DNA of 5,567 nt from Bacteroidales bacterium (GCA_012799155.1 JAAZLV010000131.1:1-5567), one strand, 5' to 3'. Counted from the stretch's first letter, positions 1-5,567 are shown. Numbers and translations are program-made. Notes: generated from the sequence alone by a model not told the origin.

Positions 1-410
1 AGCGACTGTGAGTGTTGTGCAGCAGAACCTACACCACCACCGGCAGCGCAACGGAAGACCACGGGTATCTGCCCCTTACCACCAAACATATATCTTGTTT
101 TAGCAGCCTGGTTCACAATGTTGTCCATCATATAGACTACAAAATCCATGAAGGTGACATCCACTATGGGACGCATACCAGTCATAGCGGCACCGATGGC
201 CGCACCGGAGATAGCATTCTCCGAAATTGGGGTGTCGCGTACCCGCTCCTTTCCGAACTCTTCCAGCATCCCAACCGAGGTTCCAAAGTCGCCTCCAAAA
301 ATCCCCACATCCTCACCCATGAGGAATACGTTTTCGTCGCGCCGCATCTCTTCCGACATGGCCATGATGATGGCATCGCGGACAGACATTATTTTCGTTT
401 CTTTTTCCAT
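1..410 (-). CDS. TPP-dependent dehydrogenase E1 component, beta subunit (pyruvate/acetoin type), partial
   Basis: Beta subunit of the alpha2beta2 E1 enzyme, which decarboxylates a 2-oxo acid (or cleaves acetoin) on thiamine diphosphate and passes the acyl group to the lipoyl E2; cytoplasmic. Only the N-terminal 136 codons are in the window; the gene runs off the left edge (family length about 320-330). Seen in the translation: MGEDVG at 31-36, TPISE at 60-64, whose Glu64 matches the conserved Glu that activates the ThDP aminopyrimidine, an Ala/Gly-rich ISGAAIGAA stretch at 67-75, [11 protein letters not shown] at 102-112, and QHSQS at 132-136 with the conserved active-site His133. The start at 410 puts the first conserved block at the usual distance from the N terminus; a second Met at codon 8 is possible. 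It begins 22 bases after the alpha-subunit stop, so the two are surely co-transcribed. The RYMFGGK region resembles AcoB of acetoin dehydrogenases, so the substrate is left open. Confidence 0.93.
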   Translation of the reverse strand, partial: MEKETKIMSVRDAIIMAMSEEMRRDENVFLMGEDVGIFGGDFGTSVGMLEEFGKERVRDTPISENAISGAAIGAAMTGMRPIVDVTFMDFVVYMMDNIVNQAAKTRYMFGGKGQIPVVFRCAAGGGVGSAAQHSQS

Positions 411-432
411 TGATTATCGTGTGCTGTTGTTT

Positions 433-1425
433 TTAATCTGCATAAATATCTTCGAAGGCGGACTCCAATGTAGGTTCAGGACTGCTCAGCGCGAACTTGA
501 CCGACTCTTCCACTGCTGCCAGCGAAGCGTCGTTCAAATCATTCAATTCTTTCTCAGAAGCAATCTTATTATCTATTAGATAGTCGCGAAAACGGGTAAT
601 GGGATCCTTCTGCTTCCACTCATCCACCTCCTCCTTGGTGCGATACTTGCCGGGGTCGGAAGTAGAGTGTCCCAGCCAGCGGTAAGTAACTGCTTCCACC
701 AGAACCGGACCGTTGCCGTCACGCACATATTTCACAATCTCCTCAAACTTGTTATAAACCGCCATCAGGTCGTTGCCATCTTCAATGAAGTGACCCGGAA
801 TGCCATATGATGCTGCCCGCAGGTAGTTGTAGTCAATGTTGATCACATCCTTGATGGGCGTGCTGATACCATAGAGGTTGTTGATTGAGTAGAAGATCAC
901 CGGTAGGTTCCAGATAGAAGCCATGTTCATGGTCTCATGAAAGGTACCTTCGTTCACGGCACCATCACCGAAGAAGCAGACCACTATTTTGCCGGTCTTC
1001 TTCATCTTCTGTGTGAGCGCCGCACCGATGGCCATCCCCATGCCGCCACCTACGATACCGTTGGCTCCCAGGTTACCGTTATCAAGGTCGGCGATGTGCA
1101 TGGAACCTCCCTTACCCTTGCAGGTGCCAGTGGCCTTGCCCATGATCTCCGCCATCATGCCATTCAGATCGATCTCCAGGGCAATACTCTGTCCATGACC
1201 GCGGTGGTTGGAGGTGATCATGTCGAATCCCTTCTCGATGGCGGCTACCGCCCCCACATTGGCCGCCTCTTCACCAATAGAGAAGTGGGTCATTCCGGGA
1301 ACCATCCCTTTTCTAACAAGCTTGTTGACTTTACTGTCGAAATTGCGTATATCCAGCATCATACGATGCATGTGTAACATCTTCTCTTTCGATAAATTGC
1401 TTTTTGTTGATTTTGTCTTCGCCAT
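433..1425 (-). CDS. TPP-dependent dehydrogenase E1 component, alpha subunit (PdhA/AcoA type)
   Basis: Alpha subunit of the same heterotetrameric E1, carrying most of the ThDP-diphosphate and Mg2+ site. Complete at 330 residues, normal for bacterial short-type E1 alpha. Seen: HRGHGQ at 74-79; GKGGSMHIAD at 104-113 followed by LGANGIVGGG; the ThDP motif starting GDG at 153-155 and ending NN at 182-183; and YRWLGHSTSDPG at 248-259, matching the conserved active-site loop (His253; the region phosphorylated in mitochondrial PDH). SMHIAD...GANGIVGGG is typical of AcoA (acetoin dehydrogenase), whereas GHSxSDPG is typical of pyruvate dehydrogenase, so the substrate cannot be fixed from sequence alone. 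The start follows a family-typical short lysine-rich leader; no clear Shine-Dalgarno is visible. It is transcribed away from the Rrf2 regulator gene, with a shared 269-base control region. E2 and E3 genes are not in the window and may lie beyond the left edge. Confidence 0.93.
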   Translation of the reverse strand: MAKTKSTKSNLSKEKMLHMHRMMLDIRNFDSKVNKLVRKGMVPGMTHFSIGEEAANVGAVAAIEKGFDMITSNHRGHGQSIALEIDLNGMMAEIMGKATGTCKGKGGSMHIADLDNGNLGANGIVGGGMGMAIGAALTQKMKKTGKIVVCFFGDGAVNEGTFHETMNMASIWNLPVIFYSINNLYGISTPIKDVINIDYNYLRAASYGIPGHFIEDGNDLMAVYNKFEEIVKYVRDGNGPVLVEAVTYRWLGHSTSDPGKYRTKEEVDEWKQKDPITRFRDYLIDNKIASEKELNDLNDASLAAVEESVKFALSSPEPTLESAFEDIYAD

Positions 1426-1497
1426 AGCAGCTTCCTTATTGTATTTTGTTTGTAGTTTTCTACATAATTAGAATGAGTCTACATAACAACACTATTT

Positions 1498-1505
1498 CAA
1501 ACTTA
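1498..1505 (-). promoter_or_regulatory. possible secondary -7 element for the E1 dehydrogenase operon
   Basis: The minus strand reads TAAGTTTG, a full match to the Bacteroidetes -7 consensus TAnnTTTG. Transcription would begin about 65 bases before the alpha-subunit start codon. The element lies within a small dyad (CAAAC, 5-base loop, GTTTG). No TTTG is visible at the -33 distance, so it ranks below the element at 1616-1623. Confidence 0.35.
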
Positions 1506-1615
1506 TTGTTTGTAAGGGCGTGATTTTTATATTTTATTAAATTTTAAACATACAATATAATCCCATCCCGACACTCTTCATTTAGAAAAATGTCAGGTCA
1601 GAAAAATGAATGGCA

Positions 1616-1623
1616 CAAAGGTA
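1616..1623 (-). promoter_or_regulatory. -7 promoter element facing the E1 dehydrogenase operon
   Basis: The minus strand reads TACCTTTG followed by TG, a perfect and very typical Bacteroidetes -7 element (TAnnTTTG). The -33 position, 19-21 bases upstream, falls inside the palindromic operator at 1630-1655, so a protein bound there should block this promoter. It would give a leader of about 185 bases before the alpha-subunit gene. No clear TTTG -33 element is present. Confidence 0.55.
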
Positions 1624-1629
1624 AAAAAA

Positions 1630-1655
1630 TATTTGCGATATTTTTATCGTAAATT
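1630..1655. promoter_or_regulatory. palindromic operator 1, probable Rrf2-regulator site
   Basis: The arms are TATTTGCGA (1630-1638) and TCGTAAATT (1647-1655) around an 8-base spacer. Two arm positions break perfect symmetry, but the inner bases add pairing (GCGATA against TATCGT). The layout and sequence match the palindrome at 2142-2167. It sits 13 bases before the rightward -7 element and 7 bases beyond the leftward one, overlapping the expected -33 zone of both. The likely role is autorepression of the regulator gene and possible control of the divergent E1 operon. The link to the regulator is inferred from repetition and position. Confidence 0.75.
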
Positions 1656-1667
1656 GAAAAGATTTCC

Positions 1668-1675
1668 TATCTTTG
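1668..1675 (+). promoter_or_regulatory. -7 promoter element for the Rrf2 regulator gene
   Basis: TATCTTTG is a perfect match to the Bacteroidetes -7 consensus TAnnTTTG. Transcription would begin near 1680-1683, leaving a leader of only about 12-15 bases before the start codon at 1695. The -33 zone lies within operator 1 and shows no good TTTG. Confidence 0.65.
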
Positions 1676-1694
1676 AAGCGTTAAATGCTAAAAG

Positions 1695-2129
1695 ATGTTT
1701 TCAAAAACATGTGAACATGGTATCAGGGCAATGCTCTTTATCGCTTCTCAATCACTGAATGAGAGGCGTGTAAAGATTGGTGATATCGTCCGGCAGACGG
1801 GATCGCCCGAAGCCTTCACCGGCAAGATTCTGGGACTCCTCTCCCGACATGGGCTTGTAGATTCCTACACTGGCCCTGTAGGAGGCTTCGAGATTAAGAA
1901 GGAGAAAATCCAACAGATTACCATCGAGCAGATCGTACGTGCCATCGACGGCGATGAGTTTTTTGAAGGTTGTGCCTTGGGACTTTCCCATTGTGATGAG
2001 AAAAATCCCTGTCCTATGCACCACTCAGTAGTGAAGATCAGGAAGAACATGTTTAAGGTATTGCAGCATACCAGTCTTCACGACCTGGTAACCAAACAGA
2101 AAAATATGGAACTGATATTAAAGCGATAA
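1695..2129 (+). CDS. Rrf2-family transcriptional regulator, probable Fe-S (NO/redox) sensor
   Basis: DNA-binding regulator of 144 residues, normal for the Rrf2 family (IscR, NsrR, RsrR, CymR). The N-terminal winged helix-turn-helix spans about residues 1-68: a first helix with GIRAM at 9-13, an HTH around 28-52, and the wing GPVGGFEI at 60-67. A dimerisation helix follows, with a cluster-binding loop holding Cys93, Cys100 and Cys106, the usual three Fe-S ligands. Candidates for the fourth ligand are Glu7, aligned by eye with Asp8 of NsrR, and His109, placed as C-x2-H like His107 of IscR. An extra Cys6 lies next to Glu7. The gene directly precedes the qNOR and ric operon, and matching palindromes lie before both, so an NsrR-like NO-responsive repressor is the best inference. 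NsrR orthology is not shown, so no symbol is given. The start at 1695 fits the family N terminus (MxxxxxxGIRA). Confidence 0.9.
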   Translation: MFSKTCEHGIRAMLFIASQSLNERRVKIGDIVRQTGSPEAFTGKILGLLSRHGLVDSYTGPVGGFEIKKEKIQQITIEQIVRAIDGDEFFEGCALGLSHCDEKNPCPMHHSVVKIRKNMFKVLQHTSLHDLVTKQKNMELILKR

Positions 2130-2141
2130 ATTTTTTGCCTC

Positions 2142-2167
2142 TATTTACGACATATTTATCGTAAATA
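2142..2167. promoter_or_regulatory. palindromic operator 2 upstream of the nor-ric operon
   Basis: Perfect 9-base inverted repeat, TATTTACGA (2142-2150) and TCGTAAATA (2159-2167), with the spacer CATATTTA. It is the better-conserved copy of operator 1 and begins 12 bases after the regulator stop codon. Chance occurrence of a second such palindrome in this exact context is very unlikely. It lies 32 bases before the first gene of the operon, where a repressor would cover the promoter. I do not see a convincing -7 element after it; TAAGTAAA at 2186-2193 keeps only the TA. Confidence 0.8.
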
Positions 2168-2199
2168 TAACAGGAGAATCCGTCATAAGTAAAACCATA

Positions 2200-2661
2200 A
2201 TGAACTTATATATGCATCCAATACAGCAAACAATAAAACAGGTCGCACTACCGGTCACCTTTCTATGGATCGGATTCGTCTCAGCCATCAGTTTCATGGA
2301 AGCCTGGCTAAAGTTCAGGGCTCCTGGAATAACCCTGCCCCTAGGTTTGGGAATTGGCAGCCTGGTCTTCAAGGCATTGAACATGATGGAGTGGCTTTTC
2401 GCTCTGCTCATCGCTACACGGTTCATCCTGAACCGAAGAAGTGAGACGAGAAGAAGCGTTTCCCAATACATGATCATCCTGTTACTGCTTCTAGTCCAGA
2501 CACTCTGGCTGTTACCAGCACTCGATGCACGCATTCCCCTCTATCAACAGGGACTGGAGGTGCCTTCCTCTCCTTTACATATTTATTACGTGGTGGCAGA
2601 AGTGATCAAGGTGACACTTCTCTTCATCGTTGGAATCGGATTTCTGAAAGAAGCGAGATAA
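2200..2661 (+). CDS. small four-helix membrane protein of unknown function, nor-operon associated
   Basis: I do not recognise a named family. The 153-residue product is strongly hydrophobic, with four likely membrane helices at about 15-33, 49-77, 89-107 and 126-148. Charged or polar residues fall in or at the helix ends: Glu34 and Lys38 (in FMEAWLKF), Glu64, Asp109 and Arg111 (in LPALDAR), and Glu134 and Lys137. These are good candidates for functional positions. There is no Cys-pair or heme motif. It is the first gene after operator 2 and lies 34 bases before the qNOR gene, so co-expression with NO reduction is very likely. Possible roles are qNOR assembly or stability, quinol or proton access, or a separate membrane stress function; none is proved. 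The start at 2200 is the first in-frame ATG. The only purine-rich ribosome-site candidate, AGGAGA at 2172-2177, is 22 bases away, too far for a normal site; Met5 is an alternative start. Confidence 0.85.
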   Translation: MNLYMHPIQQTIKQVALPVTFLWIGFVSAISFMEAWLKFRAPGITLPLGLGIGSLVFKALNMMEWLFALLIATRFILNRRSETRRSVSQYMIILLLLLVQTLWLLPALDARIPLYQQGLEVPSSPLHIYYVVAEVIKVTLLFIVGIGFLKEAR

Positions 2662-2695
2662 ACCAATCAATCACCCATTAACAAAAGAACAACCT

Positions 2696-4921
2696 ATGAC
2701 ACAGAAAAAACTTTGGATTGCATTCGCCCTGGTAGTCGGCATCTCCTTTGCCGTACTGCTATATTACGGCAACCAGATTTATCAGCAAGCGCCGCCTGTA
2801 CCTGAGCAGGTAACCAATGAAGAGGGAGAACTGCTCTTCACTGGCCAGGACATCAAGGATGGCCAGAACATTTGGCAGAGCATCGGCGGCCAGGAGGTAG
2901 GCAGCATCTGGGGACATGGTGCCTATGTAGCGCCCGACTGGACTGCCGACTATCTGCACCGCGAGGCACAATACCTCCTTAACCGCTGGTCGCAGGAGGA
3001 TTTGGGAAAAGCATTCAATCAGCTCACCGAGGTGGAGCAGGCAACCATGGAACGCCGTTTGCAGGTTTTTCTGCGAAAGAACACATACGACGAGACAACC
3101 TCCACTCTTGTAATTCATAGCCAACGGTATGATGCCTTCCGGGAACTCTACGGTCACTATGCCGGTCTCTTCATGGATGAACCCGCACTCGACGAGCTGC
3201 GAGCTGATTATGCCATCGCCCGCAACAGCATCCGCTCGGAGGACCGAATGGAGAAGATGGCGCAGTTCTTTTTCTGGGCCTCCTGGGCCTGCGTCACCGA
3301 GCGTCCCGGTTCCGATGTCACTTATACCCATAACTGGCCACCCGACGAGCAGATCGGCAACGTGCCCACCAGCGACCTTGTGCTGTGGACCGGTTTCAGC
3401 ATCATCATGCTGCTACTGGGCATCGGCATCATGATCTTCCTGCAGGCACGCACCCGTGAAGAAGAGCCCCTGAAACCGGTCTCTGATCCGTTGATGAATC
3501 AAACCATCACCCCTTCCATGTGGGCAGTAAAAAAATACTTCTGGGTTGTAAACCTATTGATCCTGGCGCAAGTGCTGCTGGGAGTCATCACCGCACACTA
3601 CGGTGTGGAAGGTGACGGCTTCTACGGCATTGACATCGCTTCCTTTATCCCCTACTCCATCACCCGCACCTGGCACATCCAGATTGCCATCTTCTGGATT
3701 GCTACCGCCTGGTTGGCAACCGGTCTCTACATCGCACCTTCACTTAGCGGCAGGGATCCAAAATACCAGAAACTGGGTGTCAATATCCTCTTTGGTGCGT
3801 TGCTGATCGTAGTTGGTGGCTCCCTTATCGGACAGTGGTTCGGTGTGATGCAACGGCTCAACCTGGTAGACAACTTCTGGTTCGGACACCAGGGATATGA
3901 ATATGTGGACCTGGGACGCTTCTGGCAGATCCTACTGGTAGTGGGCCTCTTCCTGTGGCTAGCACTGATGGTGCGCCCCATTCTTCCTATCATCCGCAAG
4001 GGAACCTCCGAAAAGGGGCTGCTTATCCTCTTCCTGATCTCCTGCGCCGCCATTGCTCTCTTCTACGGGGCAGGTCTGATGTGGGGACGCACAACCAACT
4101 TGGCAGTTGCCGAATACTGGCGCTGGTGGGTGGTACACCTCTGGGTAGAAGGATTCTTTGAAGTATTTGCCACGGTGGTGGCCGCCTTCCTCTTCACCCG
4201 CATGGGACTGCTGGGCATCCGCTCCGCCACACACAACGTACTGTTCGCCACCATCATCTTCCTCACGGGTGGTATCCTGGGCACGTTCCACCACCTCTAC
4301 TTCACCGGCACACCTACAGGTGTGATGGCTTTGGGAGCTACCTTCAGCGCACTGGAGGTGGTACCGTTGGTGCTGATCGGCTTTGAGGCCTACCACAACT
4401 ACCGTCTGAGCAGGGCCACCGAATGGTTGAAAGATTACAAGTGGCCCATATACTTCCTGCTCTCGGTCTCCTTCTGGAATTTCCTGGGTGCCGGCATCTT
4501 CGGTTTCATCATTAACCCGCCCATAGCCCTCTTCTACATGCAGGGATTGAACACTACACCGGTGCATGGACACGCTGCCCTCTTCGGAGTTTACGGTATG
4601 TTAGGCATCGGTCTGATCCTCTTCGTGCTGCGTAGCATGTACCGCAAGCAGCAGTGGAACAACAAGCTAATCAGTTTCACCTTCTGGTCGCTCAACATAG
4701 GACTGTTGCTAATGGTCTTGCTGAGCCTTCTGCCGGTGGGACTGATGCAGACAGTGGCCAGCGTGAAGGAGGGGATGTGGTATGCCCGCTCGGCCGAGTT
4801 CATGCAGGAGCCGCTGGTCAACACCTTCAAGTGGCTGCGCACCATCGGTGACACCATCTTCGCAGTGGGTACGTTGACCCTCTTCTGGTTCGTATACCGA
4901 CTCACCATCCTGAAAAAATAA
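2696..4921 (+). CDS. norB: quinol-dependent nitric oxide reductase (qNOR)
   Basis: Single-chain integral membrane enzyme that reduces 2 NO to N2O with electrons from quinol; also called norZ. It has 741 residues, within the qNOR range. Residues 5-24 form a signal-anchor helix. Residues about 30-225 form the extra-cytoplasmic domain, with the qNOR block GGQEVGSIWGHGAYVAPDW at 64-82. It has no CxxCH, so no heme c: this is the quinol type, not the cytochrome c type. About 13 further helices form the heme-copper-oxidase-like core. Metal ligands by motif: His327 (RTWH) and His626 for heme b, His624 (VHGH) for heme b3, and His481, His532 and His533 for the non-heme FeB, with Glu485 (HLWVE) and Glu554 as the conserved catalytic-site glutamates. 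Spacings between His481, the His532/533 pair and Glu554 match NorB. Nothing key is missing. It is second in an operon with the 153-residue membrane protein and ric, behind an Rrf2-type operator. The context suggests NO detoxification rather than full denitrification. Confidence 0.97.
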   Translation: MTQKKLWIAFALVVGISFAVLLYYGNQIYQQAPPVPEQVTNEEGELLFTGQDIKDGQNIWQSIGGQEVGSIWGHGAYVAPDWTADYLHREAQYLLNRWSQEDLGKAFNQLTEVEQATMERRLQVFLRKNTYDETTSTLVIHSQRYDAFRELYGHYAGLFMDEPALDELRADYAIARNSIRSEDRMEKMAQFFFWASWACVTERPGSDVTYTHNWPPDEQIGNVPTSDLVLWTGFSIIMLLLGIGIMIFLQARTREEEPLKPVSDPLMNQTITPSMWAVKKYFWVVNLLILAQVLLGVITAHYGVEGDGFYGIDIASFIPYSITRTWHIQIAIFWIATAWLATGLYIAPSLSGRDPKYQKLGVNILFGALLIVVGGSLIGQWFGVMQRLNLVDNFWFGHQGYEYVDLGRFWQILLVVGLFLWLALMVRPILPIIRKGTSEKGLLILFLISCAAIALFYGAGLMWGRTTNLAVAEYWRWWVVHLWVEGFFEVFATVVAAFLFTRMGLLGIRSATHNVLFATIIFLTGGILGTFHHLYFTGTPTGVMALGATFSALEVVPLVLIGFEAYHNYRLSRATEWLKDYKWPIYFLLSVSFWNFLGAGIFGFIINPPIALFYMQGLNTTPVHGHAALFGVYGMLGIGLILFVLRSMYRKQQWNNKLISFTFWSLNIGLLLMVLLSLLPVGLMQTVASVKEGMWYARSAEFMQEPLVNTFKWLRTIGDTIFAVGTLTLFWFVYRLTILKK

Positions 4922-4929
4922 CATTCACC

Positions 4930-4980
4930 GGGAGGAGAGCATCCCCGGGAGCCGGCAACGGTTCCCGGGAAACCCCTCCC
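4930..4980 (+). other. long GC-rich intergenic hairpin between qNOR and ric
   Basis: The inner stem has 11 pairs, CCCGGGAGCCG (4944-4954) with CGGTTCCCGGG (4959-4969), including one G-U pair, and is closed by a GCAA tetraloop of the stable GNRA class. An outer 6-pair stem, GGGAGG (4930-4935) with CCTCCC (4975-4980), extends it across an internal loop. It starts 9 bases after the qNOR stop and ends 15 bases before the ric start. No U-run follows, so it is not a standard intrinsic terminator. It may be an mRNA-stability or partial-readthrough element. Confidence 0.7.
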
Positions 4981-4995
4981 ACAAACATCAAGCTT

Positions 4996-5567
4996 ATGGA
5001 AATCAACAGAAACAGTAATATCGGACAAATCGTGGCAGAGAACTACAAGGCTGCCGCGGTGTTCAAGAAACATGGCATCGACTTCTGCTGCAACGGCAAC
5101 CGCACCATCGAACGGGCCGTCGGCAAGAAGGAGGACGGCCCTGATCAATTGATCCGGGAACTGAAGGAGGCCGTGGCAGAGAAAAACAATGGCAGCATCG
5201 ACTTCAAATCCTTCCCGCTCGACCTGTTGGCCGATTACATTGAGAAGACACACCACCGCTACGTGACGCAGAAGATCAGCGAGATCACCCCCTTCCTGCA
5301 GAAGATCGTACAGGTACATGGCATGAACCATCCCGAGCTGATGGAGATAGAACGGCTCTTTATGTTGTCAGCGGGCGACCTGTCGGCACACATGAAAAAA
5401 GAGGAGCTGGTACTCTTCCCATACATCCGGGGAATAGTCCAGGCACAACTCAGTGGCGGCAACAAGCCAAATAGTGTGATTGACTCGGCTGCCAGTTACA
5501 TCGCCGAGATGGAGAAAGATCACGATGCCGAGGGAGAACGGTTCCGCACCATCAGCGCGCTGACCGA
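4996..5567 (+). CDS. ric: RIC/ScdA/YtfE-family di-iron Fe-S cluster repair protein, partial
   Basis: Cytoplasmic hemerythrin-like protein that helps restore Fe-S clusters damaged by NO or oxidants. 190 codons are present and the gene runs off the right edge (family length about 220-245). The N-terminal ScdA_N domain is at about 1-60, with the signature HGIDFCCNGN (26-35) holding the Cys31-Cys32 pair. The hemerythrin-like domain follows from about residue 75. Visible di-iron ligand candidates are His86 or His87, His108 or His112, His132 with Glu136 (H-x3-E, as in YtfE His129/Glu133) and His176 (EKDHD). The last His/Glu pair of the family lies beyond the window. The start at 4996 gives the standard N terminus; no clear Shine-Dalgarno is present. 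It is the third gene after operator 2 and 74 bases after qNOR. Pairing of qNOR with RIC is a known NO-response combination. Confidence 0.95.
   Translation, partial: MEINRNSNIGQIVAENYKAAAVFKKHGIDFCCNGNRTIERAVGKKEDGPDQLIRELKEAVAEKNNGSIDFKSFPLDLLADYIEKTHHRYVTQKISEITPFLQKIVQVHGMNHPELMEIERLFMLSAGDLSAHMKKEELVLFPYIRGIVQAQLSGGNKPNSVIDSAASYIAEMEKDHDAEGERFRTISALT

Larger units (their letters stand above)
1426..1694. other. divergent intergenic control region
   Basis: AT-rich spacer between the E1 dehydrogenase operon (leftward) and the Rrf2 regulator gene (rightward). It holds one palindromic operator (1630-1655), a rightward -7 element (1668-1675), a strong leftward -7 element (1616-1623) and a weaker leftward one (1498-1505). 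Other small structures are a 9-base direct repeat TCTACATAA (1459-1467 and 1478-1486), a direct repeat AGAAAAATG (1584-1592 and 1600-1608), and a loose inverted repeat TTCATTT/AAATGAA (1577-1583 and 1604-1610). I see no small gene or RNA here that I can support. Confidence 0.75.

Noticed and set aside
12..413. 133-codon plus-strand open frame at the left edge
   Set aside because: Antisense to the E1 beta gene, whose reading frame carries clear family motifs through the same bases.
1685..1714. Nine-codon open frame (MLKDVFKNM) overlapping the regulator start
   Set aside because: Out of frame with the regulator, very short, no ribosome site, and it would begin only a few bases after the likely transcription start; probably chance.
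1695..2129. Naming the regulator nsrR or iscR
   Set aside because: The cysteine spacing and ligand candidates fit neither exactly, and the palindrome differs from the known NsrR site; only family level is supported.
2131..2199. Standard -33/-7 promoter before the nor operon
   Set aside because: TTTTTTG at 2131-2137 could be a -33 element, but the matching -7 position (TATCGTAA) is a poor fit to TAnnTTTG, so no promoter is called beyond the operator.
3959..4573. 204-codon minus-strand open frame inside the qNOR gene
   Set aside because: Fully antisense to the conserved core that carries the FeB ligands; low-complexity, E/G/V/Q-rich translation typical of a shadow frame.
2696..4921. Cytochrome c-dependent NOR or a fused heme c domain
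   Set aside because: There is no CxxCH anywhere in the 741 residues; only two cysteines (199 and 450) are present, which marks the quinol type.
4930..4980. Intrinsic transcription terminator after qNOR
   Set aside because: The stem-loop is strong, but the bases after it are CA-rich with no T-run, and ric, a functional partner, follows closely.
4591..5331. Long open frame on the minus strand (246 codons) across the end of qNOR and start of ric
   Set aside because: It is antisense to two well-supported genes, crosses their spacer and hairpin, and its translation shows no family motif.

Overview
The window looks like a chromosomal segment from a member of the Bacteroidota, probably Bacteroidales. 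The grounds are two perfect TAnnTTTG-type -7 promoter elements facing each other in the main intergenic region, an almost complete lack of well-placed Shine-Dalgarno sequences, AT-rich spacers between moderately GC-rich genes, and proteins that read like Bacteroidetes versions of their families. This placement is inference from sequence style, not from a database search.

Layout. Positions 1-1425, minus strand: a two-gene operon for the E1 component of a thiamine-diphosphate-dependent dehydrogenase complex, with alpha complete and beta cut by the left window edge. Its substrate is either pyruvate or acetoin; both kinds of signature are present. Positions 1426-1694: a divergent, AT-rich regulatory region. 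Positions 1695-2129, plus strand: an Rrf2-family regulator with three cysteines placed to hold an Fe-S cluster. Positions 2200 to the right edge, plus strand: a small four-helix membrane protein of unknown function, a quinol-dependent nitric oxide reductase (qNOR), and the start of a RIC/ScdA/YtfE di-iron protein for Fe-S cluster repair, cut by the right window edge.

How it fits together. The plus-strand genes form a compact nitrosative-stress module: a probable Fe-S sensor, an enzyme that reduces NO to N2O with menaquinol or ubiquinol, and a protein that repairs Fe-S clusters damaged by NO. The strongest new observation is a pair of matching palindromes, with arms TATTTACGA / TCGTAAATA and an 8-base spacer. 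One lies upstream of the regulator gene (1630-1655) and one upstream of the membrane-protein/qNOR/ric operon (2142-2167). They are the natural candidates for the regulator's binding sites. The first also sits between two divergent -7 elements, so the same regulator could control the E1 dehydrogenase operon and link NO sensing to central carbon oxidation. The 153-residue membrane protein, first in the nor operon, is the least explained part and a candidate accessory factor for qNOR. A long GC-rich hairpin with a GCAA loop separates the qNOR and ric genes and may set their relative expression.
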